NCBI RefSeq assembly: GCF_030272615.1
Contig: NC_081406.1
Coordinates: forward strand, 459,510,072 to 459,570,071
Reading direction: 5' to 3'
DNA from: Cryptomeria japonica
Taxonomy: Eukaryota > Streptophyta > Pinopsida > Cupressales > Cupressaceae
Length of the DNA: 60,000 nt
This document shows, piece by piece, positions 10,206 through 21,250 of the stretch. Made by a program: the position numbers and the translations under genes. Numbering within the stretch: position 1 is the first letter of the stretch; the number at the start of each line of letters is the position of its first letter. The notes below the pieces were generated by a model, which was given only the letters and a program-made list of their open reading frames with translations, did no database searches and was not told the DNA's origin.

Positions 10206-10793
10206 TTAACAAATTCTAGATATTTTTACAAAAACCCCTTTCTCATGATACTTTTGAGCATCTCTAAAAGAATTTGGGAGTTATTTCTCCCTCCTCTTGA
10301 ATAAAGAATTAAAGGGTGATGGGAGTGTTGGTGCTCTTGCAAAGTGTTTTAGAAATGTTATGCTAGCAACAATGATATTAGAAGGATTATTGGTGTATGG
10401 AATTATGGGGTGTAATGCCTCTCTAACTATAACATGGTTAAGAAGGTATCATGATGTTGAACCTATGCTTAGATACAAATGTAGGAAGTATTTTTTATAT
10501 TGAAATGTTAATCAATGTAGACAAAAATATATGTTAGATCTAGTAATCACTATGATCATGATGTTATAAATTTAGTTAATAATCTAAAAGTATTATGGTT
10601 ATGTTTCAATGGATACTTAGATAGAAAGGGGTTATATCGAAACATTCAAATATATGATAATGCATGTGATATTAAAATTTTCTTCCGATGATTTTAACAC
10701 TTTAGTTATTTATATGTATATGTTGATGTTTGGATAACAGTAGGAGAATGTTTTGATTATACTGATTAAAATGTGATTATTTGACGATGCTTT
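10206..10793. other. unclassified AT-rich gap
   Basis: No convincing coding region, RNA or repeat was recognised between the R3 and R5 LTRs. A 68-codon open frame at 10297 has no family motif. Confidence 0.5.
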
Positions 10794-11899
10794 TGTTGGA
10801 ATCAAGGAACACTGAGGGGGGGACTGAATCAGTGTTCTGCAATTTTTAACCTTATTAACTTGTCCTTTCAACCACTTAATGCAAATGAACAAAAGAAAGA
10901 TGTAGAAACAAAGAAAATAACAACAACACCATAACACCAAATTTTGTACATGGAAAACCAAGTTAAGGGAAAAACCACGATGGGGATGAGACCCACAATA
11001 TAAGTATACTCTGTATAAGTATACAAATATTGCAATGGAAATGCACATGCACTCAGGCACACTGCCTAGAGCTCACTACACAAAAGAAATAAGGGAATTA
11101 ACCTTGGAAGGCTCATTGCCTTACAAAATCTTTAAAAAAAGATAAATGGAATGCTTGAACTGAAAAATAGCATCTAAAAATGCCAACGTACATTTCCGGT
11201 TAAGCACAAAACACTTATTCTCTAGTCGCTTTGTTCCACTATTCTACTTTATTCCAGAGCATAATTCCTTCAATTGCACATGTGAAAATGTGCACAATCG
11301 ATCACAAACACTTTTCACGCACACACTGATATAAAAAATGGTCATATCCACTAGTCTTTTATATCCACACCATGAAATTAAGTCTTCTACATATTGGCTA
11401 AAAGAACATTATCAAAATATTGAAACATGCATACATAGTTGGCTCAATCCTAGCTCCAATGCATATGGAGACCAAAAAGAATTACCCACATGCTTCCCGA
11501 ATGTTTGCTAAACATCTTTGAACACCAAAATTACTCTATTGATTCCACACAATTATCAACTAACCAAAACTTTCATACAACACTATTCATCCTAAAAACC
11601 TGTATACCAGCTCTTCTAGCTCAGTCAAGAATCAACACTAGAGGCTAAGATTCTAGAATAAGGTGCTCCAAACATATAACAACCTTCCTCTAGCTCCACA
11701 ACACAATATCTTCAACTGAAATGAAACACCAACCACAACATTGTAAACTTCTAGATCCACTATTCTAACTTCACCAAACTTAACCAAATCTTCATTCCGA
11801 CTTTCGGTAGCATCAGATCACACGTTGTAGATACAATATTTGACTTCGTTTGCCATCAATGAAAACATCAGATGATCTATATAGTGTCTTTGGGCAACA
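10794..11899 (-). repeat. R5: copia LTR, minus orientation, probably solo
   Basis: On the minus strand it begins TGTTGCCCAAAGACAC (11899) and ends ...TTGATTCCAACA (10794). There is no primer site next to its 3' end and no polypurine tract next to its 5' end, so it looks like a solo LTR. The flanking pentamers GCTTT and AATTT do not match, so a target duplication is not shown. It has a minus-strand TATA candidate (11357-11364) and a perfect 9-bp terminal hairpin. Confidence 0.75.
10807..10837 (-). other. U5 hairpin of the R5 LTR
   Basis: GAACACTGA (10807-10815) and TCAGTGTTC (10829-10837) are perfect complements around a G-rich (C-rich on the minus strand) loop; 13 bases to the LTR end. Confidence 0.8.
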
Positions 11900-11910
11900 A
11901 ATTTTATAAT

Positions 11911-13310
11911 GATGTAATGTTTAGATGTTTTATGAGGTTACTTAGAATGTTATGATATGTTGTCATTGATGTCAATTGAACTGGTAATAGTATTCATGTT
12001 ATTGTTGATATTGTTATTTTTTATATTGGCTACTAACCGGTTAGAAGAGCTTTGTGGAAGACATGAAGCGGTATGGTAAGTTTCTAAGTTGAACCAGTAA
12101 ACCAGTGTAATGGGTTAAACCTTTCTATGCATTGTAACCGGTAAAACCTATCAGTTGTTAAACCCTAACCGATCAAGTTTGTTGTTTTATTATGATGAGC
12201 GGTAATGATGGAGATATGTGTGATCATTGTATGAGGATAAGTTCAAATTTTTTTGGCGCATTTGTTTATTGTCTAGGGAACGAGAAAAGTGGATTGCATC
12301 TAATGCACAACACGTGATGAGTTACAAACTCCATTGAAGTGGTGACCATAGAGCGGTTGTAATTTTCTTGAAGAATGTGAAGAGATTGTCATGATTTCTA
12401 ATTGTCAAGATTGTATTGAATTTTTTGTAATCTCGATGATGAGAATTAGGTTTTTTTGTGTTACCAACCTAATTGATTTGTATTAAGGTCGATGAAGTTG
12501 TTTGTAAAGGTTGTTGGAAAGATTGGCAGAAACCTGTTGAATGTGTAGTTGCCTAACCAGTGAATGGATCTACACTTTGAGTGAAGGCAGATTGAAGCTT
12601 AAAAGGATTTGATCAAGAAAATGTAGTGTTATTCAGACAGATCAAGAAAACCTATTGTTTTCTAACAATTATAGAAGAAGTGAAATCCCTTAACTGGGTA
12701 AGCTCTAACAAGGTGGTACATTAGCTTAGATTCTTAAATCCTCCAACAAGGTTACTCCTAATAGGGTATTGTGGCTTTCATCAAGGCATATTTGTAAATA
12801 TCTTAACTAGGTAATAACTAACCGGAATTAGTTCTTAATAGGACTTATTGTAAACCTTTAACAGGATTGGCTCCTAATAGGACAAACTTCAAAAGAGTTC
12901 AGATAGCAATCCTTGTGAGTCTCATCTCACCATAGTTTTTACCTATTTAGGTTTTCCATGTATAAACATTTGTATCAAGTGGTGAATGTTTTTGTGCTTA
13001 TGATTTTATTTGTTGATTTGATTAACTTCTGATAAGGCATGATAACTAGAAGCATTGAGAAATGAATATGTTGAGTTATGATTAAGCATTGTTGATGTTT
13101 ACAAGATTGAAGTTGTTTACTGTTAAGTTGTCGCAACAGTCAAACCAATTGATGTCAAGTATTCTTATGAATATTGATCTTGACTGAGATATGTTTACTT
13201 TGTGTGATTGAATTTAAGTTTGGGAACTTTGTATTAGTTTTTCAATATATTGTTTCACCTCCCCCCCCTCTCAGTATTCTACCAGATACTTATTATTTCA
13301 TCATACCATC
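11911..13310 (+). repeat. R6: copia LTR-like sequence, edges uncertain
   Basis: The order of landmarks matches the other LTRs: TTGTCATTGATGTCAATTG near the start (about 11952), several CCGGT motifs, a GGTTTTCCATGTATAAAC segment (about 12950), then a C-rich CACCTCCCCCCCCTCTCAG near 13256. The stem around this C tract is degenerate. No primer site or polypurine tract and no clear target duplication were seen, so both ends are approximate. Confidence 0.6.
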
Positions 13311-15326
13311 AATATGCATAAGTTTTTGTATATTCTGATCCATGCAAGTACACAACATTGACTCCACTTGTCTTCACGGGTCTAAGTGTGCCTATATTGC
13401 CCAATGATGGTTATAGGAGATAGCAAAATGGCTAAACATTATTACCTAGCCTAACCCATCATTTCTAATTAGGATGATTCATCCCTAATTCTCATGATTA
13501 TACCTCTGGGTCACCATTGAGGTGATGACCACTTACCCTTATGCTTATAGTAAATGACCAGTGAAGAGTGTCTATGCATAGTCAATTAGTCATCCATTAT
13601 TACTATTATAGTATGAATATTATTGATATTTCATCTTTAGTGCAATAATGCAATATTTTAATGGACATGGTGTTTTATGAAAATTCAATTTAAAGTAATT
13701 TAAGTGATTTTATTTTAGGGGAATTCTAGGAGTTTATTGATCTTGTGAATTTAAATTTGAATTTTTTATTATTTTATATTCCACCATAAACTGAACATAT
13801 AATGTTGTTTTGGAATTCATTGAAAACCACTTAGTCTTTTCTCTTGTTTTTGCTCTCAAACCTTGTGAGGAGTGTATGAAATTGTAAAGAGTTTGATTCT
13901 TTGTGGGTAGAATTTTATGGGAATTGGATTGGAAGGATTAAATTTGTGGAGCTTGACATATTGTTTGAATTTGAGGAGCTTTGTAGAGTGTAGGCCTTCC
14001 TCTTTGCATTTGAAGTTTCTTCTCAAGCCTGAGGTAGGAGTTGTTATTCTTTGATTGACTTCCCTACTTGAAATTATTTCCCCATGCTTAAGATTTGTTT
14101 TTATTTGAATTATCACCCTCTTCCTCAAATGAGATTGTTCTTATTCATTGGATTTTAATGTGTGCATTGTCTGATTCAGAAAATAGGTGTTTTTGGAGAT
14201 TTTGATTCCCAATTTTTCAAGATTCATCGTAGGGACTTTTTATTTCAATTTTTTGTTTCTTAGAGGTATTTATCAAATGAGCAGGAGCCAAATTTAGCCT
14301 AGTTCTAACCCCAATTGTAAAATTGATGCCCTAGATAGTCTCTTAGAGTCAAACCCCTAGTTCTAACCCAAATTGGTGCTTTTGGCATGTAGGTATGCAT
14401 CTGCTATGTAGAGTGGTCTAATTGATCAAATATGGTTCCATGGAAACCCAAAATGTAACAATTGAAGCCCAAAGTGGTTCTACTGATCACCAATGTGGTG
14501 CCTTTGATCTGTTTTGGCCAGTAGTCACTATTTGGAATCGTTTAACCTAAGATGATTTTAGCATGAATTTATGATCGTTTCCTTATTTTGAGACCCTACA
14601 ATTTCTCCTTGGTTGTGAGACTGAATGGATTGTTATGTATTTTGAGAGATTATTTATGATATTGTTATTGTTATGTTGACTGTAATAGGTATCTATGCAT
14701 TGTTCTTATATGTTATCCAAAGTGGCTTTGACTATCAAGACCATTGCTACATTGAGGTGTCGTATTTGATACTTCAACCATCCCTCCTTGAGTGCTTCTA
14801 ACCAATAGTTTATGTTATGAGTAAAAGAAAATGTATACTATGCACTTAATGGAAACTTATTGTGATTGAAGCCTTAGGTTGCACATGTGTTTGCATTTGA
14901 GTTCTCGTGTTCATAATGAGCTTGATGTGCCTAGGGCTTAGTTCACGGAGACAGTTGCGAGGTGGACCTTATTGTGGGACTTATGATTTAAATAACATGA
15001 GATGGTGTATTGTGTAGCATTAGTATGCATATGTTTCCCTTATGTTGAAATTCTTGTGAGGGCTTGGGATAAGTTGGAGGAATGAGACCGTCCATGGATG
15101 GATGATGTTAGCAGGCTCCTTGTCTACACAAGAGGATTACCTAAACTTTGTGTGAGTTATTGGAGCTACACTTGATACTTCACCATTTATCTCCTTATCA
15201 TATAGCCCTTTTAGAGATTGAGTAGAGACCCTATTGTGACCTCATGATTGAGTAGTTGACTTGCTTGAGTGTTTGGGCCGTGTGACTATCTCCATCAGAA
15301 CAAGGAGTGGACTTGAGGGTACCACA
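13311..15326. other. unclassified non-coding region
   Basis: About 2 kb with no motif-bearing ORF on either strand. The 90-codon minus frame at 13856-14128 has no recognisable domain. The style of the sequence (long, mostly unstructured, moderately GT-rich) would fit an old gypsy-type LTR or internal region, but no boundary supports that. R7 inserted into it at 15327. Confidence 0.4.
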
Positions 15327-16113
15327 TGTTGGATATTGTTGAAAAGTTTGCTGGAACAATGTTTGGTCATTAATGTCAACATATTCCTCTATGTATTCCA
15401 GTGTGCAGGCAGATTAAATGAGTTGGTTTGGCCAGTGTGCTACACATGACTTGTTGCAGTTTAATGGGTTTTGAGATAGGTATCTCTAGTTTATTTAGTT
15501 AAATTTTTTAGTGGTCTACATGATGATTTGATCGAGTTATGAGATCCAGTATTGAGGTTGGTTTTTTAGTTGTTTGTGGTGTTCAATATTCTAGATTCTT
15601 CTCTACATTGCTCTGGAATTGCAATATATTGGTTTGCATATTTGGGACGTTCATATGTGTGCTCAATTTCGATGGTTCATAATTTGGATATCCACAAGTG
15701 AATCTTTCAGTTTGTTAGTCCGTTTAATGCGTGTTCTTGAGGTTCAATATAATTATGATGAATATTATAGTAAGTGGTGATGTTACAGTTGTTGTTGTGT
15801 TAATTCACATTGCTTGTGGATGTTTTTAGATTGTTTTCTATTCATTTTGATGGTCTGCATTGATCATTGTGAACTTTATTGATCATTTTCTTGACCTGGT
15901 GGTGTTTTTTTATTAATGCGATATTCATGATGATTGTAGTGTGTTGCGGATGTTCATGGCTTAATTATTTGAGGTGTTGTATGATCTAGGAGTCTATTTG
16001 GGTCAAGACTATGTCTTAGTCGACATTGTTTTGGTTTGCATATTATGATTTAGTGTGCTCTTGTAACTTGTGATGAGTGTTGAGATGACCTTGGAATATA
16101 GGTTGATGACTTG

Positions 16114-16121
16114 TATAAATA
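16114..16121 (+). promoter_or_regulatory. TATA box of R7
   Basis: TATAAATA in the central LTR, at the same relative place as in R2 and R3. Confidence 0.5.
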
Positions 16122-16623
16122 AATATAATAGTCATGTAATAAATTTATCTATGAGTGTATCTGAATGTTTGTCATCAGATAAAAGTGCAAGCAAGTGTTT
16201 TGATCTTTTGGAAGTGTGAAGAAGTTTGGCAAAGAAGATCAATCAATGTTCTTAACTAGAACTATAACCAAGCATGAGAAGATGCTATTTCATTAGTTCA
16301 TGATCCTTCAAATATAATCCGAATGTTTTTGTAAGATAGTTAGTCTTCCTCAGGGTTGTAGCCCTTCTTAGGTTACGTGGTTTGAGCAATGAGCTATAGG
16401 CAGTGTGCCTAAATGCATGTGCATTCCCCATTGTAATATTTTATTTACTCCTAATAGGGTACTATCTCATTGTGGGTAATTTTCCACTGTGGTTTTTCCC
16501 TTAACCGAGTTTTCCACGTAAAAAATCTTGGTATTATGTGTGTTATTGATATGGTGTTGATTTGTACTTTAACTGTTAATTATCAGATCTCAATTTGTGA
16601 TTAAGTTGAGTAAAGTTTTTGTG

Positions 16624-16654
16624 CAAACTAATTCACCCCCCCCCTCTAAGTTTG
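16624..16654 (+). other. U5 hairpin of R7
   Basis: CAAACT (16624-16629) pairs with AGTTTG (16649-16654) around a C-rich loop. The usual ACTGA core is ACTAA here opposite TAAGT, so the stem above the core is kept while the core has one mismatch. Confidence 0.7.
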
Positions 16655-16671
16655 TTGCCTTTTTTCCAACA

Positions 16672-17889
16672 CCACAAGGTCGGGTGGAATTGAACAAATC
16701 ACCATTGGGGACTAGTGGACATATTCACAAGCACCTTGAAGAGCTTATTCACCCTTATGGTTACTTGTTCTTCCTCTTTCTACATTGTTGGTTTTTTAAG
16801 TAAATGTAATTTGATTTGATCATTGTAATAATTGGAAAACTATGTATTAAGAACACTCCATATGGAGGATGATGTGATGTAAACATACTGATATGATTTG
16901 AGTAGGCTTTAGTGGACCAATGTTGGAGCTAGCTACAACACATGATTATGTATGATTCTCTTTTTAGTTTTGATTGGTTTAAAGAGTCTAATATTTTAAT
17001 AGTGATAAATAATTACATAATCATTGAGGGAGAAAAATTGAGTCTAAAAATCTCCCCAAATAGTCAATCAAAAATAGTCTAATGTACCTAGGACAAAAGC
17101 ACCCCCATCCATCAGGAATTTTTCCATTATATCACCCCATGATATCTAGCCTAAACAGTTACAAAACATATACATTCGGACTTGCAGTGAGCCACTTTTA
17201 GAAGACAAAATGAAACATGGTGTATATACTATAATAAAAAAACTTAATTTACTATCACAATTTCCTTACCTTTTGTGCATGGAGACACCCTTTGAGCATC
17301 AATTTATATGAACCTACATCCTAACGATTCTTAGTAGGGAAACCAATCCATAATGTTCTACTCGACTTCTTCATAGAGCCCATCGACCTAGCCTATTTGT
17401 GCCATGAGAAGGAAGCAACATAAGCAGGAGCTGAGAACTTATCTAAGGACCCCATTTCTCTAGCTCCCACTATATTCTCCTTGCCTCCATTGCCTTCAAA
17501 TAATCCTTCACAACCACCATGCCAACTTTTATTGAGGCCCTTAAGACCTCCTTATTATTGTTTGCACTTGAAATAAGGAAGGGGCGAAGGGGAGCATGAA
17601 TTCACTCCCCTGTAAGCACATACCACCTGGAAGAAAAACCCCTTCCCTTCAAATTAAATGGCCATAAGAATCTAAAAATCCCCACACCACTCCTTTGTGA
17701 GGCAGCTATCCACCAACCATTTCACTATATCCTCTGCCTTCAATTCAAAACTCCAAGCGAAAAACATTGAGGTCATAAATGCATTGCATATATATTTGAA
17801 AGAGAACTTAAGGTACTCATCAATAATTAAAATTAGGGTGGTTAACCAGCTTAAAAACCACTTTTCCAAAATCCTAACACTTCAAATAA
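16672..17889. other. unclassified region, possible coding relic on the minus strand
   Basis: The first part continues the target sequence interrupted by R7. Between about 17300 and 17870 the minus strand has short protein-like stretches in different frames (for example EVLRASIKVGMVVVKDYLKA near 17510-17570 and AEDIVKWLVDSCLTKEW near 17680-17730), separated by stops. I recognise no family. This may be a decayed host gene or transposon exon, or chance. Confidence 0.3.
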
Positions 17890-18349
17890 AGTGATTTTCT
17901 TCATAATTTGACACTAGACCTTGTAGGACAACAAACAGGGTTTTTCTAGCATAATTTCCCAACCAGGTCACAAATAAAAAATATGATCACCATTTAGGAT
18001 ACCCTTTTTATAATTTTACAACATATATTTAAATAGATAGGGGTTACTTTGGCATGAAGGGATCCAAAAATTGATTGTCCTATTTCTTCACTAGACCTAA
18101 TTAAGACAATAAATTGGGTTTTCCAGCCATAATTTTCAATGCAGGTGTGAAATAAAAAATGTAAACATGGTTTCAAACACCAATTTGGACCTTTTAAAAT
18201 ATATCTCAAAACCAAGGTAGGTTACTTTGTAAAAAATTCTTTAAAACTTGATTGTTCTACTTCTTGAATAGACTTAATTAGACAAATATTCATGCAAAGA
18301 AAAGAACAATCACCGATAACTTTCACAAATAAAATAATTAGGAAAATTG
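17890..18349. repeat. 177-bp tandem array, about 2.5 copies
   Basis: The landmark (c/g)A(c/a)TAGAC(c/t)T starts at 17912, 18089 and 18266, exactly 177 bases apart. Flanking words (TTTCTTCA before, GGGTTTT(t)C(c/t)AGC(c)ATAATTT after) recur in register. Copies are diverged. The third is cut by insertion of R8 at 18350. Confidence 0.75.
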
Positions 18350-19547
18350 TGTTGGCTTGATGATGATAATAGAGTTGTAATAGGTTGATTGATGAATTTA
18401 TTTGTGTTTTCATTGATGGAAACCATGTTTTCTTAGTTATCTAAGTTTGTTGGACCAACCAGTATAGCTTAACCGATAGTGGAATCTTTTAGACAACAAA
18501 ACTGCTAAGTTGTCATTAAACCGGTAAACAAGAATAAAGCAATGATCAAGCAACCAGTATGGAAGATTGGAGAATAGTTAGATGTTGCAGTTTGGAACAT
18601 ATGTTTATGACATTGACATGGAGTCTTTGATTGGAACCGCATCAGCAGATTGAGAGTATTGAGTAAATTATGATCGGAAGAACAGTCACAGGAAGGAAGA
18701 ACAAAGAACTGGTAAAGAAGAGTTACTTTGATTGGTTACCGGTAGAGTTTATATTATATTTTTTATTTATGTTTTGTTGGATGATATAAGTAAAGTGTAA
18801 TGAGTGGAAAAATGAATAAGGTGACTAGATTCAATGAACCTATGGAATTGTTCCAAGGTTCTTAGCCGACTTAACAGAGTCTTTATAAGGAGATGAAAGT
18901 TGTAAGATTTCATGGATCAAGAGTGAGAATTTGATCATGTGGTGGAAGAAGGAGTTAGGTTTTGATGTTTAGTCCATGATAGAAGTTAAGCAGAACTGGA
19001 TCTAATCAGGTATAGAGATGCTAACAATAGATAAGTCAAACTTGTTGTTCCTTAATAGTTGGAGCAAGAAAATCCTCTCACAAGGTCACTCCTAGCATGG
19101 TGCGGTAGGATTCTAACATGTCCAAAGGTTAAAATCCTCTAACAAGATGACACATTAGCTTATTTTTTGTAAATCCTCTAGCAAGGTAGCTCCTAATAGG
19201 GTTGGGTCCTAATAGGCCTTATTGTAATAGCTCTTAACCAGGATAAAGTACTCTTAACTAGGTGTCACCCCTAACAGGGTGTTGTATGACCTTAACTGGT
19301 CAGATCCCTATTCTATAGATAGTTGATCCTTGAGGGTACTAATTCCCACCATGGTTTATCCCATTTGGGTTTCCATGTGAAAAATCATTGTGTTAGGGTT
19401 TGCATGCTTTGTTGGATATTTTATTTTGTGGTTATATTTCTTACATGGATATTGATTTTTTCAGATTGGTGAAACTTGTTATCAAATTTATTAAGTTTTT
19501 TCTTGCACTGATTCACCCCCCCCTCTTAGTGCCTTATAAGTTTATCA
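18350..19547 (+). repeat. R8 5' LTR
   Basis: Begins TGTTGGCTTGATGATG and ends ...AAGTTTATCA, two bases before the primer site. TATAAGG lies at 18884, followed by TGTAAGATT at 18901. Terminal hairpin at 19505-19532. Confidence 0.88.
19505..19532 (+). other. U5 hairpin of R8
   Basis: GCACTGA (19505-19511) pairs with TTAGTGC (19526-19532), seven pairs with one G-T wobble, around a C-rich loop; 15 bases to the LTR end. Confidence 0.75.
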
Positions 19548-19549
19548 AT

Positions 19550-19561
19550 TGGTATCAGAGC
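19550..19561 (+). other. R8 primer binding site
   Basis: TGGTATCAGAGC, the usual complement to the 3' end of plant initiator Met-tRNA, two bases after the LTR. Confidence 0.9.
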
Positions 19562-19609
19562 CTAATTCCCTTAAGGCTTAACCGTTTGGGAAGGATCTTT
19601 AAGGATAAC

Positions 19610-20820
19610 ATGGGTGAAGGTTCAATGAGTTACAGAGAGATTTCAAATAGACTTGCAGAATATGAAGAAGCCTATAATGAACTAAAGGTCAAGTACAAAG
19701 ATTCATTAGCTAAGAGAAAAGAGTTGGCTAAGCAGTTGTTGGAACTTAATGAAAATAGTTCATCTGAGGAAGCAAACATTGATGCCTTGGATAATGAGGT
19801 GGAAAAGATGAATGATAAAAATTCAAATGTGAGGAGAGAGTTGGAAGCCCTTACCATAAGGATGAGCCAAGAGTTGGAAGCTAGGAGAACAGATGAAGAA
19901 AAAATAAGAGATCAGGAGCATAAGATTGTTAAGATGAACCGAGAGATTAGTAACCTGCATGCACATCTTCATGAGGAAAAAGAAGAAAAAGAGGAGACAC
20001 AAGTTGATCTAGACATGGCTATGTGTCTTAAAGAAATTCTTACAAAGAAGAATGAGGAGCTTACCAAGGAGTTGGCTGATGCTAATGAGTTACTAGCTAA
20101 ATTCAACAAGAGCACTATTATGCTTGATGAAGCCAAATCAACACCAAAGACCAAGAATATCACTGATAAGAGAACCTACAAACCAGTATGTTTTAACTAT
20201 CATAAAGTAGGTCATACTGCTAATGTTTGTAGAAGTAGATCCAGTGCTTTTGATGGATATAGACCTAATGCATGTCAAGGTTATAAGCCTATTACTTTTG
20301 ATGGATATTTCTTCAGTTGCAACAAGTATGGGCATAGAGATGTTGAGTGTAGGTCAAGAGTGATCAATCAAAGATCTTACATGAATATGAGGTCTAATGG
20401 TGAATGGCAAAGATATTACAGATCGAAGAAACCCTACTTAATTGGTAGAGACCTTATGTGAACCGGTCTAGTCCTTATGAAATGGAGAATGGATGGAATG
20501 TGACATGTTCAATCTGTCACAACTATGGTCATATTGCTATGAACTACCAAAGAAGAACTAGTAGAGCCAATGCTAGACCCTGGAGAGCATCTGGAATGGC
20601 ATGTTTCCATTGTCACAAACCGGGACACCTTGCAAAGTTTTGTAAAGATAGAATGAACCAACCGGTTAATCTATTTATTGACTAGAAAGGAAAGAAGAAG
20701 GTAGATGTGGAAGAAACCATAAGAGAGATGAATAAGATACGAGGGAAGAAAAGTGAGGAGAAACAATCAAAGGATTGCAATTATTCACCTAGTGTGGAGA
20801 ATCCCTCACTGGTAAACTAA
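19610..20820 (+). pseudogene. R8 coiled-coil, four-zinc-knuckle gag-like protein
   Basis: The start is the first ATG after the primer site (MGEGSMSYREISNRLAEYEE). Residues about 8-180 form a long, highly charged, Leu/Glu/Lys-rich coiled coil. Four CCHC-type knuckle positions follow: CFNYHKVGHTANVC, a second ending FFSCNKYGHRDVEC, CSICHNYGHIAMNY, and CFHCHKPGHLAKFC. Only the fourth is complete; each of the first three lacks one Cys (Tyr, Phe and Tyr in its place). A TGA at 20459, repaired only by a frame change, separates the second and third knuckles. A TAG at 20683 and the TAA at 20818 follow a Lys-rich tail. The usual copia UBN2-type gag fold is not visible. Role inferred: RNA-binding capsid-like protein. 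Confidence 0.7.
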
Positions 20821-21250
20821 GCTATGTATGTAGCTTACAGGGAGCGGATTATCAGATCCATTTCCAAACCCCCTAAATGGTGTGCGGTAAGTAAAATCTA
20901 TATACTTTGATGCATTATGTTGTTATGAATTGATTTTATGATCAAACTGATATATTTTAATGTGTCATGTGAGCTAGTAACAAGTTTTAGGGTTGAATGG
21001 TGATTAGGGTAAGTTCAATTGGTATTGCATTAAATGCAGTTGAATAAAAAGCTATTTTACAGTTTCATTTCTCACCTTGCATTTTCATGAGCACATTTGG
21101 AGAGCAACAGAAACACAAAAGAGAGTTTGATTGTTTCTTTGGTGAACTTGTTAGTAGATTGAGAAGATTTATGGAGAAGGGAATTACAGAAAGTGCATTC
21201 TTTGCTTCAACCTTTTCTTTCAAGAAATTATACCTTATAGAAATGTGTTT
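20821..21250. other. unclassified junction between R8 and R9
   Basis: An open frame from 21087 (MSTFGEQQKHKREFDCFFGE) is read here, but its last third overlaps the antisense of the R9 RNase H, so only about 50 codons are unexplained. No family recognised. No LTR or polypurine tract for either neighbour was found. Confidence 0.4.

Larger units (their letters stand above)
15322..16676 (+). mobile_element. R7: solo copia LTR with TSD CCACA
   Basis: The LTR runs 15327-16671 (1345 bp), from TGTTGGATATTG to ...TTTTCCAACA. It is flanked by a perfect 5-bp duplication, CCACA at 15322-15326 and 16672-16676. No internal sequence is present, so it is the product of recombination between the two LTRs of a former element. 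TATAAATA lies at 16114-16121. The terminal hairpin is at 16624-16654. Confidence 0.92.
18350..20820 (+). mobile_element. R8: LTR plus coiled-coil gag, no pol (TR-GAG-like or truncated)
   Basis: It consists of a 1198-bp LTR, an intact Met-type primer site and a gag-like reading frame ending in TAA at 20818. No protease, integrase or RT follows: after 20820 comes 430 bases of unclassified sequence and then the opposite-strand R9. Either the element is non-autonomous and codes only a gag-like protein, or its pol and 3' LTR were lost. The 3' boundary is unknown. The insertion target is the 177-bp array (AATTG precedes the LTR). Confidence 0.75.

Noticed and set aside
10794-11899. R5 as a solo LTR with a target duplication
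   Set aside because: Flanking pentamers GCTTT and AATTT do not match, so only the LTR itself is reported.
11911-13310. R6 as a complete solo LTR
   Set aside because: Neither edge has a clear TG/CA plus duplication; reported with approximate ends and lower confidence.
17300-17870. A host exon on the minus strand
   Set aside because: Short protein-like stretches lie in different frames with stops and no family match; too weak to call a gene.
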